Source: Fimenecus sp051881435 (lineage in GTDB: Bacteria; Bacillota; Clostridia; Oscillospirales; Acutalibacteraceae). From it: DNA of 64,000 nucleotides. The translations under genes and the position numbers were made by a program. Of this stretch, positions 8,043 through 16,896 are shown piece after piece (within the stretch, counting starts at the first letter, position 1; every line of letters begins with the position of its first letter). The notes below the pieces were generated by a model. That model did not search any database and was not told where the DNA came from. It saw nothing but the letters and a program-made list of their open reading frames with translations. The stretch is taken from assembly GCA_051881435.1 (NCBI GenBank), contig JBJEPW010000002.1, positions 1 through 64,000 of the forward strand, given 5' to 3'.

Positions 8043-11000
8043 TTACAGTTCAATTATGCCGTTGATATAAAGGTCAAGATATATTACATCATAGGCATCA
8101 ACTGCGCCGTCATGGTTTATATCACCGACAGCACGCTGTAAATCGGTAAGGCTGTCTCCGTTTGCAACCGCCGATTTATACACCAGGTAATCGGAAATAT
8201 TTACAGAGCCGTCGCCGTCCGCATCGCCTTCGTCCAATGCGATAAAGGTCATATCGTGCTCATTGGCAAAGGTTTCGGCAACGGTACCTGTGTAGCCGTA
8301 AATCGTTGTTACAGGTGAATTTACAAACGCAAATTCGCTTATCTCAACAATATTATCCAAAAGTGTTACGGCAGTAAGTCCCGCACAGTTTGCAAATGCG
8401 TAATCACCTATCTTATAAACGGCGTTTCCGTTTACAACTCTGGGAACAACTGCATTCGAGGTATCAGAGATGCTGCATCCTGTTATCTCCGCACCTGTTT
8501 CGTCAGTATTATAATCAAATATGCAATCCCCGCATTTGGCGCATACGCAGTTAATATACACATGGTCGCAAAGCTTGGGAATTGGCTCAGTTTTCGTTGC
8601 GCCGCACTTTGTGCAGGTATAGGTCATCTCGCCCTCTGCCTCAATCGTTGGTGCTGTTGTTTCTGCGCCTTGATTCCATGTGTGATCCTCTGTTAAACTA
8701 TCGCCGCAGGAACAGGTGCCGATATGCTGAACATCATCAATTTCTTTCCAGCCGTATGTGTGCGTGTGCGCTTCATCTGCCGGTTCAATATAGAGCGTCA
8801 GGCAGGTTTCTGCCACATCCTTTTCAAAATAGGCATATACGATAACCTTGAAATAACCCGATTCCGTGGGTGTACCCGTAATCTCACCGGACTTGCCGTT
8901 AAACTCCAATCCTGCGGGCAAGGGACTGCTCTTGGTATCGACTTCCCAATATGCACCTTTTTGACTTGCCTCTAAAAAGGCGTAATATTCCTCGCCCACC
9001 TTGCCGTCGGGCAATTTTTGGGTGAGAATTTCAAACTGCTCACCCTCCAAAACGGTGACGGTAAAGGTTTCTGTGTCCGAGCCGTAGCCGTTGGTTGCCG
9101 TAACGGTTAAATTGACAGTGCCTGTCACATTGGAATAGAGCGTCAGGTATCCTGCATTTGTAATATAGAAATAGACATCATAGTCATTCAAATTTTCATC
9201 GGTGATTTCGACGCCGTTTACTTCAATTTTCGTCAATTCAAAAGTGATGTCCGCGGCGCCCTCCGCCAAAACTTGCACACTCTCGTAATAATATACGCCT
9301 GCCGTAATATCGTCGATGGTTTCAGGGCCTGTAATCGTCGGCGCGCGCATATCCAAGCCGCAGTGCGCACAGTAACCGTCTGACCCTGCAATATGCTCGT
9401 CAACCGTTGCGTCATGCGTTACATTTGCGTAAGTGTAGCGTTTATCCTCTGTATGGTTGGTTTTGTTTATCCCCGCACAGCACCAATGGGTATTGCGGTA
9501 GATATTATCCGTTGTGCACCCCAAAAGTTCAAAATTTAACCTGGGGTAAGTCTCTGCCGGGCGGGGGTCTTCCTCACTCGGGCCGGGGTCGGCAAGCCTT
9601 TGTACCATCCATCGGGAACTTGTCGAATATACTTGATTCAATTTATAGCCGACTTCGCCGCTTGCAAAAGTCGATTGGGGAACGGAATAGCAAGCCGGCG
9701 CATCAGAGCCGTAATATTCCCTGAAAAGCTCTGCCGGGCAAACATCAGCATCGTTATAACCGTTCGTAACATCTTCGCTTGTCACGCCTGAACCCGCAAC
9801 CAGCGCAAATGCGCCGCTGTAACTGTTAGAACGGTAAGACGAATCGGAAGCAGGATAAGTATCCGTCAAGCGGACAGACCCGGCATTAAAACAACCCCTG
9901 AGTTCACCGCCGACAGTTTCCCCGATAACACCCGCCGCAAAAGCCGTGCCGGTAACTGCGCCGTAATTTGCACATAACTCTACAATCGTATTAATCACAG
10001 CATAGTCCACAACACCTGCGGCGTGCATACCTTCCACTTTGCCGTAATTCGCGCAATAACGCACTGAGTCCCCGGTGCACTGCGTAGTATTTGTTGTTCT
10101 TGACAAAATGCCTGCGGCATACCCGCCTTCCGCATAAACATTTCCGAAATTGAAGGAACTCGTAATCCCCGAAGTGCCGCTCGTAGAATTGCTCGCGCCG
10201 CCTGCAATACCTCCGACAAAGGGGCGGTGATAGGTTGGCTGGTCTTGGGAATAGGTAGTCTTCAAAGCGCCGATAACAGTGCCGTAATTTATGCAATTTG
10301 ATATGTCATGATTTCGCAATTTACCCACAATACCGCCAACGCCTGCGGGTTCATAAGTTGTTCCCGCGCCGAAGCCTACAACCGTTGCATGGTTTTCGAC
10401 AACATACATCAGTCCGCTTGACACACCTGCAACACCGCCGGCAGTACCCTGGTTCGAAACAACACATGAATTTGCACCGATTTTTAAGTGACTGACCGAA
10501 CCGCCGTTGCCGATATATCCGAAAAATCCGGGTGCGCCGTATATGTAACCGGGAAATTGTGAAAAATCGATTTGTGCAGCCTGTTCCGCAATGTTCACAT
10601 ACACGCCGTCAATCGTGTGCCCGTTACCGTTAAAGTTCGCGTTCATATTGTAAATCGGAATCCAGGCATTCAGTTCGATAACATCGCTTCCGTCAAGCCA
10701 CACGCCGTTTTCTGTACCGTTTAACCCGGTACCGAGAAACGCCTCCAACTGTTGACCGTCCTCTGACATTTTTCGGACGGCAATACAACCGCTTTCCTCC
10801 TGATATTCAAAGGTGACACCGGGATTAAAGTTGATATCCGCCGTCAAAATCGCCTTAAAGTCGTCCGAAGACGGCGACTGTGTCGCATTGATTGTATTCG
10901 CATACCAATACAGCTCATTTGTTGTGCCGATTTGGTAAACATCGCTCACCTTTTCCGGTTCAACAGGCGTGGTGAGGTCTGTAACACTGCTCGTTGTATC

Positions 11001-11093
11001 CTCACCCGTTGCAAAAACCGACAATGGCAGGATAGTAAGCGCCATAACAATCGACAGCAAAATGCTGATTGCCTTGCGGCTTGTAGTTCTCAT
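8043..11093 (-). CDS. Secreted surface protein with GLUG-like repeats, Ig-like, LRR and dockerin domains
   Basis: This 1016-residue exported protein begins with a Sec signal peptide ending near VFATG. Next come about 350 residues of GLUG-type repeats (patterns such as GGIAG, NYGTV, AAGV), a pair of cysteine-rich CxxCG segments, and Ig-like/He-PIG domains (PLPAGLEFNGKSGEITGTP). A BspA-type leucine-rich repeat follows (KIGDYAFANCAGLTAVTL). The C-terminus is a type I dockerin: two Ca-binding loops, DADGDGSVNISD and DINHDGAVDAYD. The dockerin implies docking to a cohesin on a scaffoldin or the cell surface. SD GGAGG precedes ATG. The ligand of the N-terminal part is unknown. Confidence 0.85.
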   Translation of the reverse strand: MRTTSRKAISILLSIVMALTILPLSVFATGEDTTSSVTDLTTPVEPEKVSDVYQIGTTNELYWYANTINATQSPSSDDFKAILTADINFNPGVTFEYQEESGCIAVRKMSEDGQQLEAFLGTGLNGTENGVWLDGSDVIELNAWIPIYNMNANFNGNGHTIDGVYVNIAEQAAQIDFSQFPGYIYGAPGFFGYIGNGGSVSHLKIGANSCVVSNQGTAGGVAGVSSGLMYVVENHATVVGFGAGTTYEPAGVGGIVGKLRNHDISNCINYGTVIGALKTTYSQDQPTYHRPFVGGIAGGASNSTSGTSGITSSFNFGNVYAEGGYAAGILSRTTNTTQCTGDSVRYCANYGKVEGMHAAGVVDYAVINTIVELCANYGAVTGTAFAAGVIGETVGGELRGCFNAGSVRLTDTYPASDSSYRSNSYSGAFALVAGSGVTSEDVTNGYNDADVCPAELFREYYGSDAPACYSVPQSTFASGEVGYKLNQVYSTSSRWMVQRLADPGPSEEDPRPAETYPRLNFELLGCTTDNIYRNTHWCCAGINKTNHTEDKRYTYANVTHDATVDEHIAGSDGYCAHCGLDMRAPTITGPETIDDITAGVYYYESVQVLAEGAADITFELTKIEVNGVEITDENLNDYDVYFYITNAGYLTLYSNVTGTVNLTVTATNGYGSDTETFTVTVLEGEQFEILTQKLPDGKVGEEYYAFLEASQKGAYWEVDTKSSPLPAGLEFNGKSGEITGTPTESGYFKVIVYAYFEKDVAETCLTLYIEPADEAHTHTYGWKEIDDVQHIGTCSCGDSLTEDHTWNQGAETTAPTIEAEGEMTYTCTKCGATKTEPIPKLCDHVYINCVCAKCGDCIFDYNTDETGAEITGCSISDTSNAVVPRVVNGNAVYKIGDYAFANCAGLTAVTLLDNIVEISEFAFVNSPVTTIYGYTGTVAETFANEHDMTFIALDEGDADGDGSVNISDYLVYKSAVANGDSLTDLQRAVGDINHDGAVDAYDVIYLDLYINGIIEL

Positions 11094-11170
11094 ATATATT
11101 CCTCCTTAAAGATTACAATTCTGCTTATAATCAGTATATATATGCTTCGTTTTCGCCGCAACATACCGTA

Positions 11171-11211
11171 GGGGTGATATTTGAAAAAGCAGGGGTGATT
11201 TTTGGGGTGAT
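11171..11211 (-). promoter_or_regulatory. Three ATCACCCC direct repeats upstream of the dockerin gene
   Basis: On the minus strand ATCACCCC occurs three times (plus-strand GGGGTGAT at 11171, 11192 and 11204), 78-118 nt upstream of the dockerin protein start. Starts are 21 and 12 bp apart, near helical phasing. They are candidate activator sites, perhaps for the membrane LuxR-type regulator encoded just upstream; this is inference. Confidence 0.45.
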
Positions 11212-11228
11212 AAGGCGATTTCGGCAAA

Positions 11229-11255
11229 AAAATTCTCCCTTCGGAGAGGGAGAAA
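11229..11255 (-). terminator. Terminator downstream of the LuxR-type gene
   Basis: A TTCTCCCT/AGGGAGAA stem with a TCGG-type loop is followed on the minus strand by a seven-T run. It separates the LuxR-type gene from the dockerin gene. Confidence 0.75.
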
Positions 11256-11284
11256 ACATAAATACTTTTGTTTTACATTAAAAA

Positions 11285-11380
11285 CGGCGGGGGCAAGCAT
11301 TACTCACCTGCCGGCTCGGACAGCGCTTCTGCTCATTTTATTCGCAGAGGTGTCCACCGGACACCCGCGCCCCGCCCTAC
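11285..11380. repeat. 96-bp dispersed repeat, copy 1
   Basis: This element begins GGCGGGGGCAAGC and ends GCCCCGCCCTAC, with an inner GTGTCC/GGACAC hairpin. A copy of the same length, differing at only a few positions, lies at 43060-43155. Its ends match the shorter GTAGGGCGGG hairpins, so it looks like a long member of that family. A short CTCCCC/GGGGAG hairpin follows. Confidence 0.85.
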
Positions 11381-11439
11381 CTCCCCTTTCAGGGGAGACG
11401 AGATATAATCGTCAGAGGAGGAATAAACTGGTTTTTGTT

Positions 11440-12360
11440 TTATTCTTTATGCGCCATATCAAACAGCTCTGCCCTGCTTGAAACGCCCAACTTTTCAAAA
11501 ATGTGCGCCGTGTGGGTTTTTACAGTATTTTCGGAAATGCACATCTTTTCGGCAATGGTTTTTCTCTTTTCGTTTTCCAATATGTAACCGAGCACCTCGC
11601 GCTCCCGTTCGGTTAAAGGCTCCCGGAGATTTGCATTTTGCAAAAATTCTTCAAGGAGAGAGAGTTTTTTAGTTGCTTCGGGCGATTGCATATTTTTTTG
11701 CTCATAATCTTCAACAATGCCGTACAGCAAAAGCAACAAGCCCTCGGTCATCATGTAGGAAACCGACAAAAACTCAAAATGAACATGAATACATTTTTCC
11801 GCAACCCAAATTGCGATATTGCCGAGCACAACAACCAAGAGAAACACAGGGTATTTGAGAGAAACCGCCGTTTTTTTCACAATGGAATAAAGAATTACGC
11901 AAATCATACCCACAAAATATAAGGCGACATACAAAGCATATATAAAATGCAAAGGGCCGTAAACTTTTACAAGGGTGGTTATACCGTTTACGGTTTCCAA
12001 TTCCGCGCTTTTGTAATATATGGGGAGTATCCCTGGTGTAACGGCAATAAGCAGTACCGCAATTCCTATGCAAACAAAAACCGCCGCCGATTTTTTGGAT
12101 ATTTTTATTCCGCAAAGGGAAAATATCATCATCAGCATTAAAAAAGGCAAAAATACACTGCCTAAGTATGCAATATCGTTGGAAACGATTGCAAAAGGCA
12201 AGGTTTTGGAAACAGAGAGCAAAAAATACCCTGTATTGCACACGGCAACCGAAACGAACAAAAGCGAAAGATAAATATTCTTTTTCCGTACAACAAAAAG
12301 GCAGACGAATGCCAATAATACTGAAATTAACGCCACAATGCCGTAAAACAGTTTCATCAC
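11440..12360 (-). CDS. Membrane-bound LuxR-family transcriptional regulator
   Basis: This 306-residue protein has seven predicted membrane helices in the first ~215 residues, resembling the 7TM sensor unit of some histidine kinases. A linker and a C-terminal LuxR/GerE helix-turn-helix follow (LTEREREVLGYILENEKRKT..MCISENTVKTHTAHIFEKLGV). It is a one-component membrane sensor-regulator; the signal is unknown. SD AAAGGAGGA precedes ATG. It lies upstream of, and in the same direction as, the dockerin gene, whose upstream region has three ATCACCCC repeats. Confidence 0.82.
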   Translation of the reverse strand: MMKLFYGIVALISVLLAFVCLFVVRKKNIYLSLLFVSVAVCNTGYFLLSVSKTLPFAIVSNDIAYLGSVFLPFLMLMMIFSLCGIKISKKSAAVFVCIGIAVLLIAVTPGILPIYYKSAELETVNGITTLVKVYGPLHFIYALYVALYFVGMICVILYSIVKKTAVSLKYPVFLLVVVLGNIAIWVAEKCIHVHFEFLSVSYMMTEGLLLLLYGIVEDYEQKNMQSPEATKKLSLLEEFLQNANLREPLTEREREVLGYILENEKRKTIAEKMCISENTVKTHTAHIFEKLGVSSRAELFDMAHKE

Positions 12361-12423
12361 TCGTCCTCCTTTTTTTCTTCATTATACACAACATTTCGGA
12401 TTTATGCAATACAAAAAGACGGC

Positions 12424-13638
12424 TCACTGCCTGTAATCGCTTAAAAAGTCGGAAAGCTTATTCATAGCCTCGCTTAACACTCTCACATTGGGCAGATATA
12501 CTATTCTTGCGTGGTCGGGCCGGGGATAATGGAAGCCGCCGCCGTGAACGAGAAGCACTTTTTTCTCTTTTAAGAAGTCAAGGACAAGCTTTTCATCGTC
12601 CTGCAAATTGAATTTTTTACGGTCAAACTTCGGGAAAATGTAAAATGCCGCTTTGGGTTTAACGGCGGTTACACCGTCAATGCTGTTGAGAGCATTATAA
12701 ATCAACTCTCTCTGCTCATAAATTCTGCCGCCGGGGAGGAGCAATTCATCAACGCTCTGCGTGCCGCCGAGAGCTGTTTGAACAATGCTTTGAGCCGGCA
12801 CATTTGAGCAAAGGCGCATTGACGACAGCAGATTGAGCCCCTCAATATAGCCTTTAATCCTCTTTTTATCGCCGCTTATTACCATCCATCCCACGCGGAA
12901 ACCTGCGACTCTGTGGGATTTTGAAAGTCCGTTAAAGCTGACGCAGGGCACATCGGGAGCGAGGGACGCCAAAGCGGTATGGGTTAAACCGTCCATAACA
13001 AGGCGGTCATAAATTTCATCGGCAAAAAGAATAAGTCCGTTTGTTCTCGCTATATCAACTATTTCCTTTAAAACCTCGTCGCTGTAAAGGGCGCCTGTGG
13101 GGTTATTGGGGTTAATTATTACAATACCCTTTGTTTTATCGGTAATTTTACTTTTAATGTCCTCAATATCGGGGTTCCACTCGTTTTGCTCATCGCAAAT
13201 ATAATGGACCGCATTGCCCCCTGCAAGTGTTACCGCCGCCGTCCAAAGGGGATAATCGGGAGCGGGAACGAGAATTTCGTCGTCATTATCCAAAAGTCCC
13301 TGCATAGCCATTACTATAAGCTCGCTTACACCGTTGCCCGTATAGATATCGTTTATATCAACGCCCTTTACGCCTTTGAGCTGGCAATATTGCATTATAG
13401 CTTTGCGTGCGAAAAAAAGCCCTTTTGAATCGGAATATCCCTCGCAGTTACTCAGATTATACATCATATCGTGTATAACCTCGTCGGGAGCTGTAAACCC
13501 AAAAGGCGCAGGGTTTCCGATATTCAGCTTCAAAATCTGCCTGCCCTCCGCCTCCATACGGTTTGCCTCGTCCATTACGGGGCCGCGTATATCATAGCAT
13601 ACATAATCCAACTTATGGCTTTTACTAAACTCTTTCAA
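12424..13638 (-). CDS. alaA: Alanine-type aminotransferase, AlaA family
   Basis: This 404-residue class I PLP aminotransferase closely resembles E. coli AlaA over its whole length: YDIRGPVMDEANRMEAEG, LKLNIGNPAPFGF, NGVSELIVMAMQ, LVPAPDYPLWTAAV, INPNNPTGA and PLP-lysine motif FNGLSKSHRVAGFR. The family makes alanine from pyruvate and glutamate. The start is TTG 13638, preceded by SD AGGTGA at 13644-13649; the longer GTG 13647 overlaps that SD. It is monocistronic by appearance and has no regulatory site that I can name. Confidence 0.85.
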   Translation of the reverse strand: MKEFSKSHKLDYVCYDIRGPVMDEANRMEAEGRQILKLNIGNPAPFGFTAPDEVIHDMMYNLSNCEGYSDSKGLFFARKAIMQYCQLKGVKGVDINDIYTGNGVSELIVMAMQGLLDNDDEILVPAPDYPLWTAAVTLAGGNAVHYICDEQNEWNPDIEDIKSKITDKTKGIVIINPNNPTGALYSDEVLKEIVDIARTNGLILFADEIYDRLVMDGLTHTALASLAPDVPCVSFNGLSKSHRVAGFRVGWMVISGDKKRIKGYIEGLNLLSSMRLCSNVPAQSIVQTALGGTQSVDELLLPGGRIYEQRELIYNALNSIDGVTAVKPKAAFYIFPKFDRKKFNLQDDEKLVLDFLKEKKVLLVHGGGFHYPRPDHARIVYLPNVRVLSEAMNKLSDFLSDYRQ

Positions 13639-13671
13639 ACAAATCACCTAAATATAAAAATTCCCTTAAAA

Positions 13672-13706
13672 TATAAAAATACTCCCACCGATAACACGAT
13701 GGGAGT
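13672..13706 (-). terminator. Terminator of the rplU-prp-rpmA operon
   Basis: On the minus strand the stem ACTCCCATCG/CGGTGGGAGT (13681-13706) is followed by ATTTTTATA. It lies 15 nt after the rpmA stop codon. Confidence 0.88.
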
Positions 13707-13720
13707 AAAACAATTAAAGA

Positions 13721-14005
13721 TTACTGCTCAACAGCGTAAACGCTTACTTTCTTTCTGTCTTTGCCCATTCTCTCGAACTTAACCTTACCGTCGATAAGAG
13801 CAAAAAGAGTATCGTCAGAGCCGCGGCCTACATTGTTGCCGGGATGAATGTGAGTTCCGCGCTGTTTAACAATGATGTTACCTGCGAGAACTGCCTGACC
13901 GTCCGCCTTCTTAACGCCGAGTCTCTTTGACTCTGAATCACGGCCGTTCTTTGTTGAACCCATACCTTTTTTATGAGCAAATAACTGAATGTTTATTTTA
14001 AGCAT
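13721..14005 (-). CDS. rpmA: 50S ribosomal protein L27 with Prp-cleaved N-terminal extension
   Basis: This 94-residue L27 has AHKKGMGSTKNGRDSESKRL, KRGTxxHPGxNVGxGxDxTLFA and related signatures. The protein begins MLKINIQLFAHKKG; the first nine residues (ending LF) are the Firmicutes extension that the protease Prp must remove before L27 functions in the peptidyl-transferase centre. The start is ATG 14005 with SD GAGGTG; six extra codons upstream are not expected to be used. It overlaps the end of prp by 8 nt, as usual for rplU-prp-rpmA. Confidence 0.96.
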   Translation of the reverse strand: MLKINIQLFAHKKGMGSTKNGRDSESKRLGVKKADGQAVLAGNIIVKQRGTHIHPGNNVGRGSDDTLFALIDGKVKFERMGKDRKKVSVYAVEQ

Positions 14006-14321
14006 CAAAAACACCTCTTTCAAGTTTCAAATTATGGGGATACTGACCTGCAAGCTGTTCAATATGCAAATACAGACCGTCAGTAATCACCTTGGCTTTT
14101 CGGGCATCTTCCAAATTCATCTGAATTTTCATATACCCGTCACGAACCTCTGCCTCGGGACTGAGCTTTAAAACCTCAATCACGGTATTTGCCGCCATAT
14201 ACGCCGCTGAGGAAACCGCACTGCAAACAATATCGCTGCCCTGCTCCCCTGCTCCTGAATGACCGCTTATCTCGAAAGAAACCGCCGTATCCCCCGAAAA
14301 CAGAAATTTTACTTTTGTCAT
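13998..14321 (-). CDS. prp: Ribosomal-processing cysteine protease Prp
   Basis: This 107-residue protein has the Prp signatures GHSG (His21) and DIVCSAVSS (Cys33), which form the catalytic dyad. It removes the N-terminal peptide of L27; the substrate gene rpmA lies immediately downstream with the matching cleavage motif. Its ATG shares one base with the rplU stop codon (TAATG), so the two are translationally coupled. Confidence 0.95.
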   Translation of the reverse strand: MTKVKFLFSGDTAVSFEISGHSGAGEQGSDIVCSAVSSAAYMAANTVIEVLKLSPEAEVRDGYMKIQMNLEDARKAKVITDGLYLHIEQLAGQYPHNLKLERGVFDA

Positions 14322-14632
14322 TATGCGTTTATCTCGGTAATCTCAACCTTTGTATAGGGCTGACGATGACCTTTCTTGCGCTTTTCGTTCTTCTTGGGCT
14401 TATAGGTGAAAACGGTAACCTTTTTACCCTTTCCGTTTTTGATGACCTTGGCAGTAACCTTTGCGCCCTCAACATAAGGTGCGCCTGTTGTGATACCGTC
14501 ATCAGAACCGACTGCTAAAACCTTATCAAAGGTAATCTCAGCGTTCTCCTCAGCGTCAAGCTTTTCAACAAATACAACATCGCCGTTTGTGACCTTGTAC
14601 TGCTTGCCGCCGGTAACAATAATTGCGTACAT
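14321..14632 (-). CDS. rplU: 50S ribosomal protein L21
   Basis: This 103-residue L21 is recognisable from MYAIIVTGGKQYKV at the N-terminus and FTYKPKKNEKRKKGHRQPYT near the C-terminus, the 23S rRNA-binding signature. It is the first gene of the rplU-prp-rpmA operon, with its own promoter and a structured leader upstream. Confidence 0.96.
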   Translation of the reverse strand: MYAIIVTGGKQYKVTNGDVVFVEKLDAEENAEITFDKVLAVGSDDGITTGAPYVEGAKVTAKVIKNGKGKKVTVFTYKPKKNEKRKKGHRQPYTKVEITEINA

Positions 14633-14639
14633 TTACATA

Positions 14640-14728
14640 ACCTACCTTAAATATAGACTCGCTATCGAGGGCGGGAAAAATCCGCTTTCAGTATAAAAAG
14701 ACATACTGCCCCCTAATATGCGGCTTGA
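14640..14728 (-). ncRNA. Probable L21 leader RNA
   Basis: The transcribed 5' region of rplU contains GGGGGCAG, a perfect CAGTAT/ATACTG hairpin, a GCGG/CCGC pairing and a CTCG-ATAG-CGAG hairpin. Placement and content fit the Firmicutes L21 leader, which mediates autoregulation by ribosomal protein binding. I could not check it against a covariance model. Confidence 0.55.
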
Positions 14729-14730
14729 AT

Positions 14731-14759
14731 ATTTTAACAGACAAGACTTAAAAAGTCAA
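14731..14759 (-). promoter_or_regulatory. Promoter of the rplU operon
   Basis: On the minus strand TTGACT (14759-14754) and TAAAAT (14736-14731) are exactly 17 bp apart, about 100 nt upstream of rplU. Confidence 0.82.
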
Positions 14760-14785
14760 GGGTAATTTCAAATTATTTACCCGAT

Positions 14786-16873
14786 TTATGTAAAAATGTG
14801 TGCTATTGCGTTAATTATTATGCACACGGCGGTACCGCACAGGGTAGGTATTATGAAAGAGAGAGCCGTCCATTTAATGCTTTTTGTTTCTTTATGCACC
14901 GTAAGAAGCGTTGTGGAGCAGGGCCAATGCATAAGTGAAAACACCATTACACAAAGGGCTGTTGTCATATCCCAGCCGTTTGAAACGAGAAGTTCCCGAA
15001 GTTCAAAAAGTGAGGAATATTCGCAAAGCGTGCTGTTCTGCATATACGCCATAAGCATTATGGGAATTACGATTTCATTGGCGGGAAAGCCTAAAACAAA
15101 TGCCGTGAGTATCACGCCGTCCATACCCATAAGCTTACCAAGGGGCTCCAGCGCTTCGGTACAGTGCATAAGCAAGGTTTTATCCCCTGCCGTTACATTC
15201 GCCAAAATCCATATTACTATTCCCGCAGGCGCCGCAACGCTCACTGCTCTGCCCAGCACAAACAATGTGCGGTCAAATACGGAGCGGATAATAGTTTTTC
15301 CTATCTGCGGTTTGCGGTATGGCGGCAGTTCAAGGGTAAAAGACGAGGGAACGCCCTTTAAAAGAGTTACGCTTAATATTTTTGACACGGCAAGTGTTGC
15401 GGCAATGCCGAATAAAATTACTGTGCAAAGCAGAGCCGCCGACAAAAAACTGCCTGCAAAGCCTGTTGCACCTGCAATGAAAAACATTGTTATTACGGCA
15501 ATCAGCGTTGGAAATCTTCCGTTGCAGGGCACAAAGTTATTTGTGAGTATGGCAATTATCCTCTCTCTCGGAGAGTCGATTATTCTGCACCCCGTAACGC
15601 CCACCGCATTACAGCCGAAGCCCATACACATTGTCAGCGCCTGCTTGCCGCAGGTGTTTGCTTTTTTAAAGTAGTAATCCAAATTAAACGCCACTCTGGG
15701 CAAATATCCGAAGTCCTCCAAAAGTGTGAAAAGAGGGAAAAATATCGCCATGGGAGGCAGCATTACGGAAACTACCCACGCCAGCACCTTATATCCGCCG
15801 TGTACAAGCATATCCGTAAGCCACTCTGACACGCCAATCTTTAAAAATGCGTTTGCAATCGGTTCTTCCATACCTAAAAGAAATGAGGATAGAAGCTGTG
15901 AGGGATAATTTGCTCCGTAAACGGTTATCCACAGTATGAAAAGCAAAAGGCAAAGCATTGTAACGGCTCCCGTATGCTTTCCCATAAATATTCTATCCAG
16001 CTTTTCAAGCCTTTTTTTATATTTACTTTCCCCCATACTTACGCAATCCTCTGCGATTTCCTTTGCTCTTTCGGCAACGGTATCGGTAAGATAATCGCAA
16101 AAGCTTTCCTTTGAGCCGAATTCCAAAGAGATTTCGTCGCTCAATGTTTTTGCAAGGGCTGTAATCGCATCGGCATTTTCCCTGTTTAAATATGTAAAAA
16201 GCTTTTCGGAATACGAAATATCGTAAAGCAGACGCATAGCATAGTAATCGTTTTTACTGTTTTCACCTGCATTTTTCCCGATATATTCCGAAAGAGTGCG
16301 GATTTGCGTATCAGCTCTGCCCTTATCATCACTTTCGTGAACATTTTTTAAGGGGTTTTCGCAGATTTTCAATATTTCCCGTTTAAGCTCGGTAAGTCCC
16401 TTTTTTCTGCCTGCGCTCATGGGAACGACGGGTATTTTCAAAAGCTTTGACAGCTTGGGAAAATCAATCACCACTCCGTTTTTCTCCGCTTCATCCATCA
16501 AATTGACTGCAAGCACAACATTATCGGTGATTTTCAGTATTTGCAGAACAAGGTTTAAGTTCCGTTCAAGGCAATTTGCGTCTGCTACAACAACCGTTGC
16601 GTCACAGTCGCCGAAGGAAAGCTGTTCCTCCGCGCACTGCTCCTCATATGAACGGGAAAACAGGGAATATGTCCCCGGCAAATCAATCAAAATGAAATCG
16701 TTGTTTTGAAAGCTGTACCGCCCGCCGGCATTTTCAACGGTTTTGCCCGCCCAATTACCCGTATGCTGATGCATTCCCGTAAGGCAGTTAAAAACCGTGC
16801 TTTTACCCACATTGGGGTTTCCCGCAAGAACAACACGGTATGTGTTTGACAGCTTTGAATTTCTCTTTGTCAA
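14786..16873 (-). CDS. feoB: Ferrous iron transporter FeoB (first copy)
   Basis: This 695-residue protein has an N-terminal G domain (G1 GNPNVGKST, G3 DLPGTYS, G4 NLMDEAE) of about 170 residues. A helical linker and a polytopic membrane domain follow, with the conserved gate region MGFGCNAVGVTGCRI and a second ANEIVIPIMLM segment. It imports Fe2+ across the inner membrane. The start is TTG 16873 with SD AGGGGGA; a nearby ATG is out of frame. It lies 23 nt downstream of its own feoA. Unlike the second copy at 28-30 kb, it has no Cys-rich partner or regulator. Confidence 0.9.
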   Translation of the reverse strand: MTKRNSKLSNTYRVVLAGNPNVGKSTVFNCLTGMHQHTGNWAGKTVENAGGRYSFQNNDFILIDLPGTYSLFSRSYEEQCAEEQLSFGDCDATVVVADANCLERNLNLVLQILKITDNVVLAVNLMDEAEKNGVVIDFPKLSKLLKIPVVPMSAGRKKGLTELKREILKICENPLKNVHESDDKGRADTQIRTLSEYIGKNAGENSKNDYYAMRLLYDISYSEKLFTYLNRENADAITALAKTLSDEISLEFGSKESFCDYLTDTVAERAKEIAEDCVSMGESKYKKRLEKLDRIFMGKHTGAVTMLCLLLFILWITVYGANYPSQLLSSFLLGMEEPIANAFLKIGVSEWLTDMLVHGGYKVLAWVVSVMLPPMAIFFPLFTLLEDFGYLPRVAFNLDYYFKKANTCGKQALTMCMGFGCNAVGVTGCRIIDSPRERIIAILTNNFVPCNGRFPTLIAVITMFFIAGATGFAGSFLSAALLCTVILFGIAATLAVSKILSVTLLKGVPSSFTLELPPYRKPQIGKTIIRSVFDRTLFVLGRAVSVAAPAGIVIWILANVTAGDKTLLMHCTEALEPLGKLMGMDGVILTAFVLGFPANEIVIPIMLMAYMQNSTLCEYSSLFELRELLVSNGWDMTTALCVMVFSLMHWPCSTTLLTVHKETKSIKWTALSFIIPTLCGTAVCIIINAIAHIFT

Positions 16874-16896
16874 GGCATATTCCCCCTGTACTGTTC

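Noticed and set aside
14796..15674. 292-codon ORF opposite feoB
   Set aside because: Antisense shadow of a well-supported membrane protein gene; no SD or family features.
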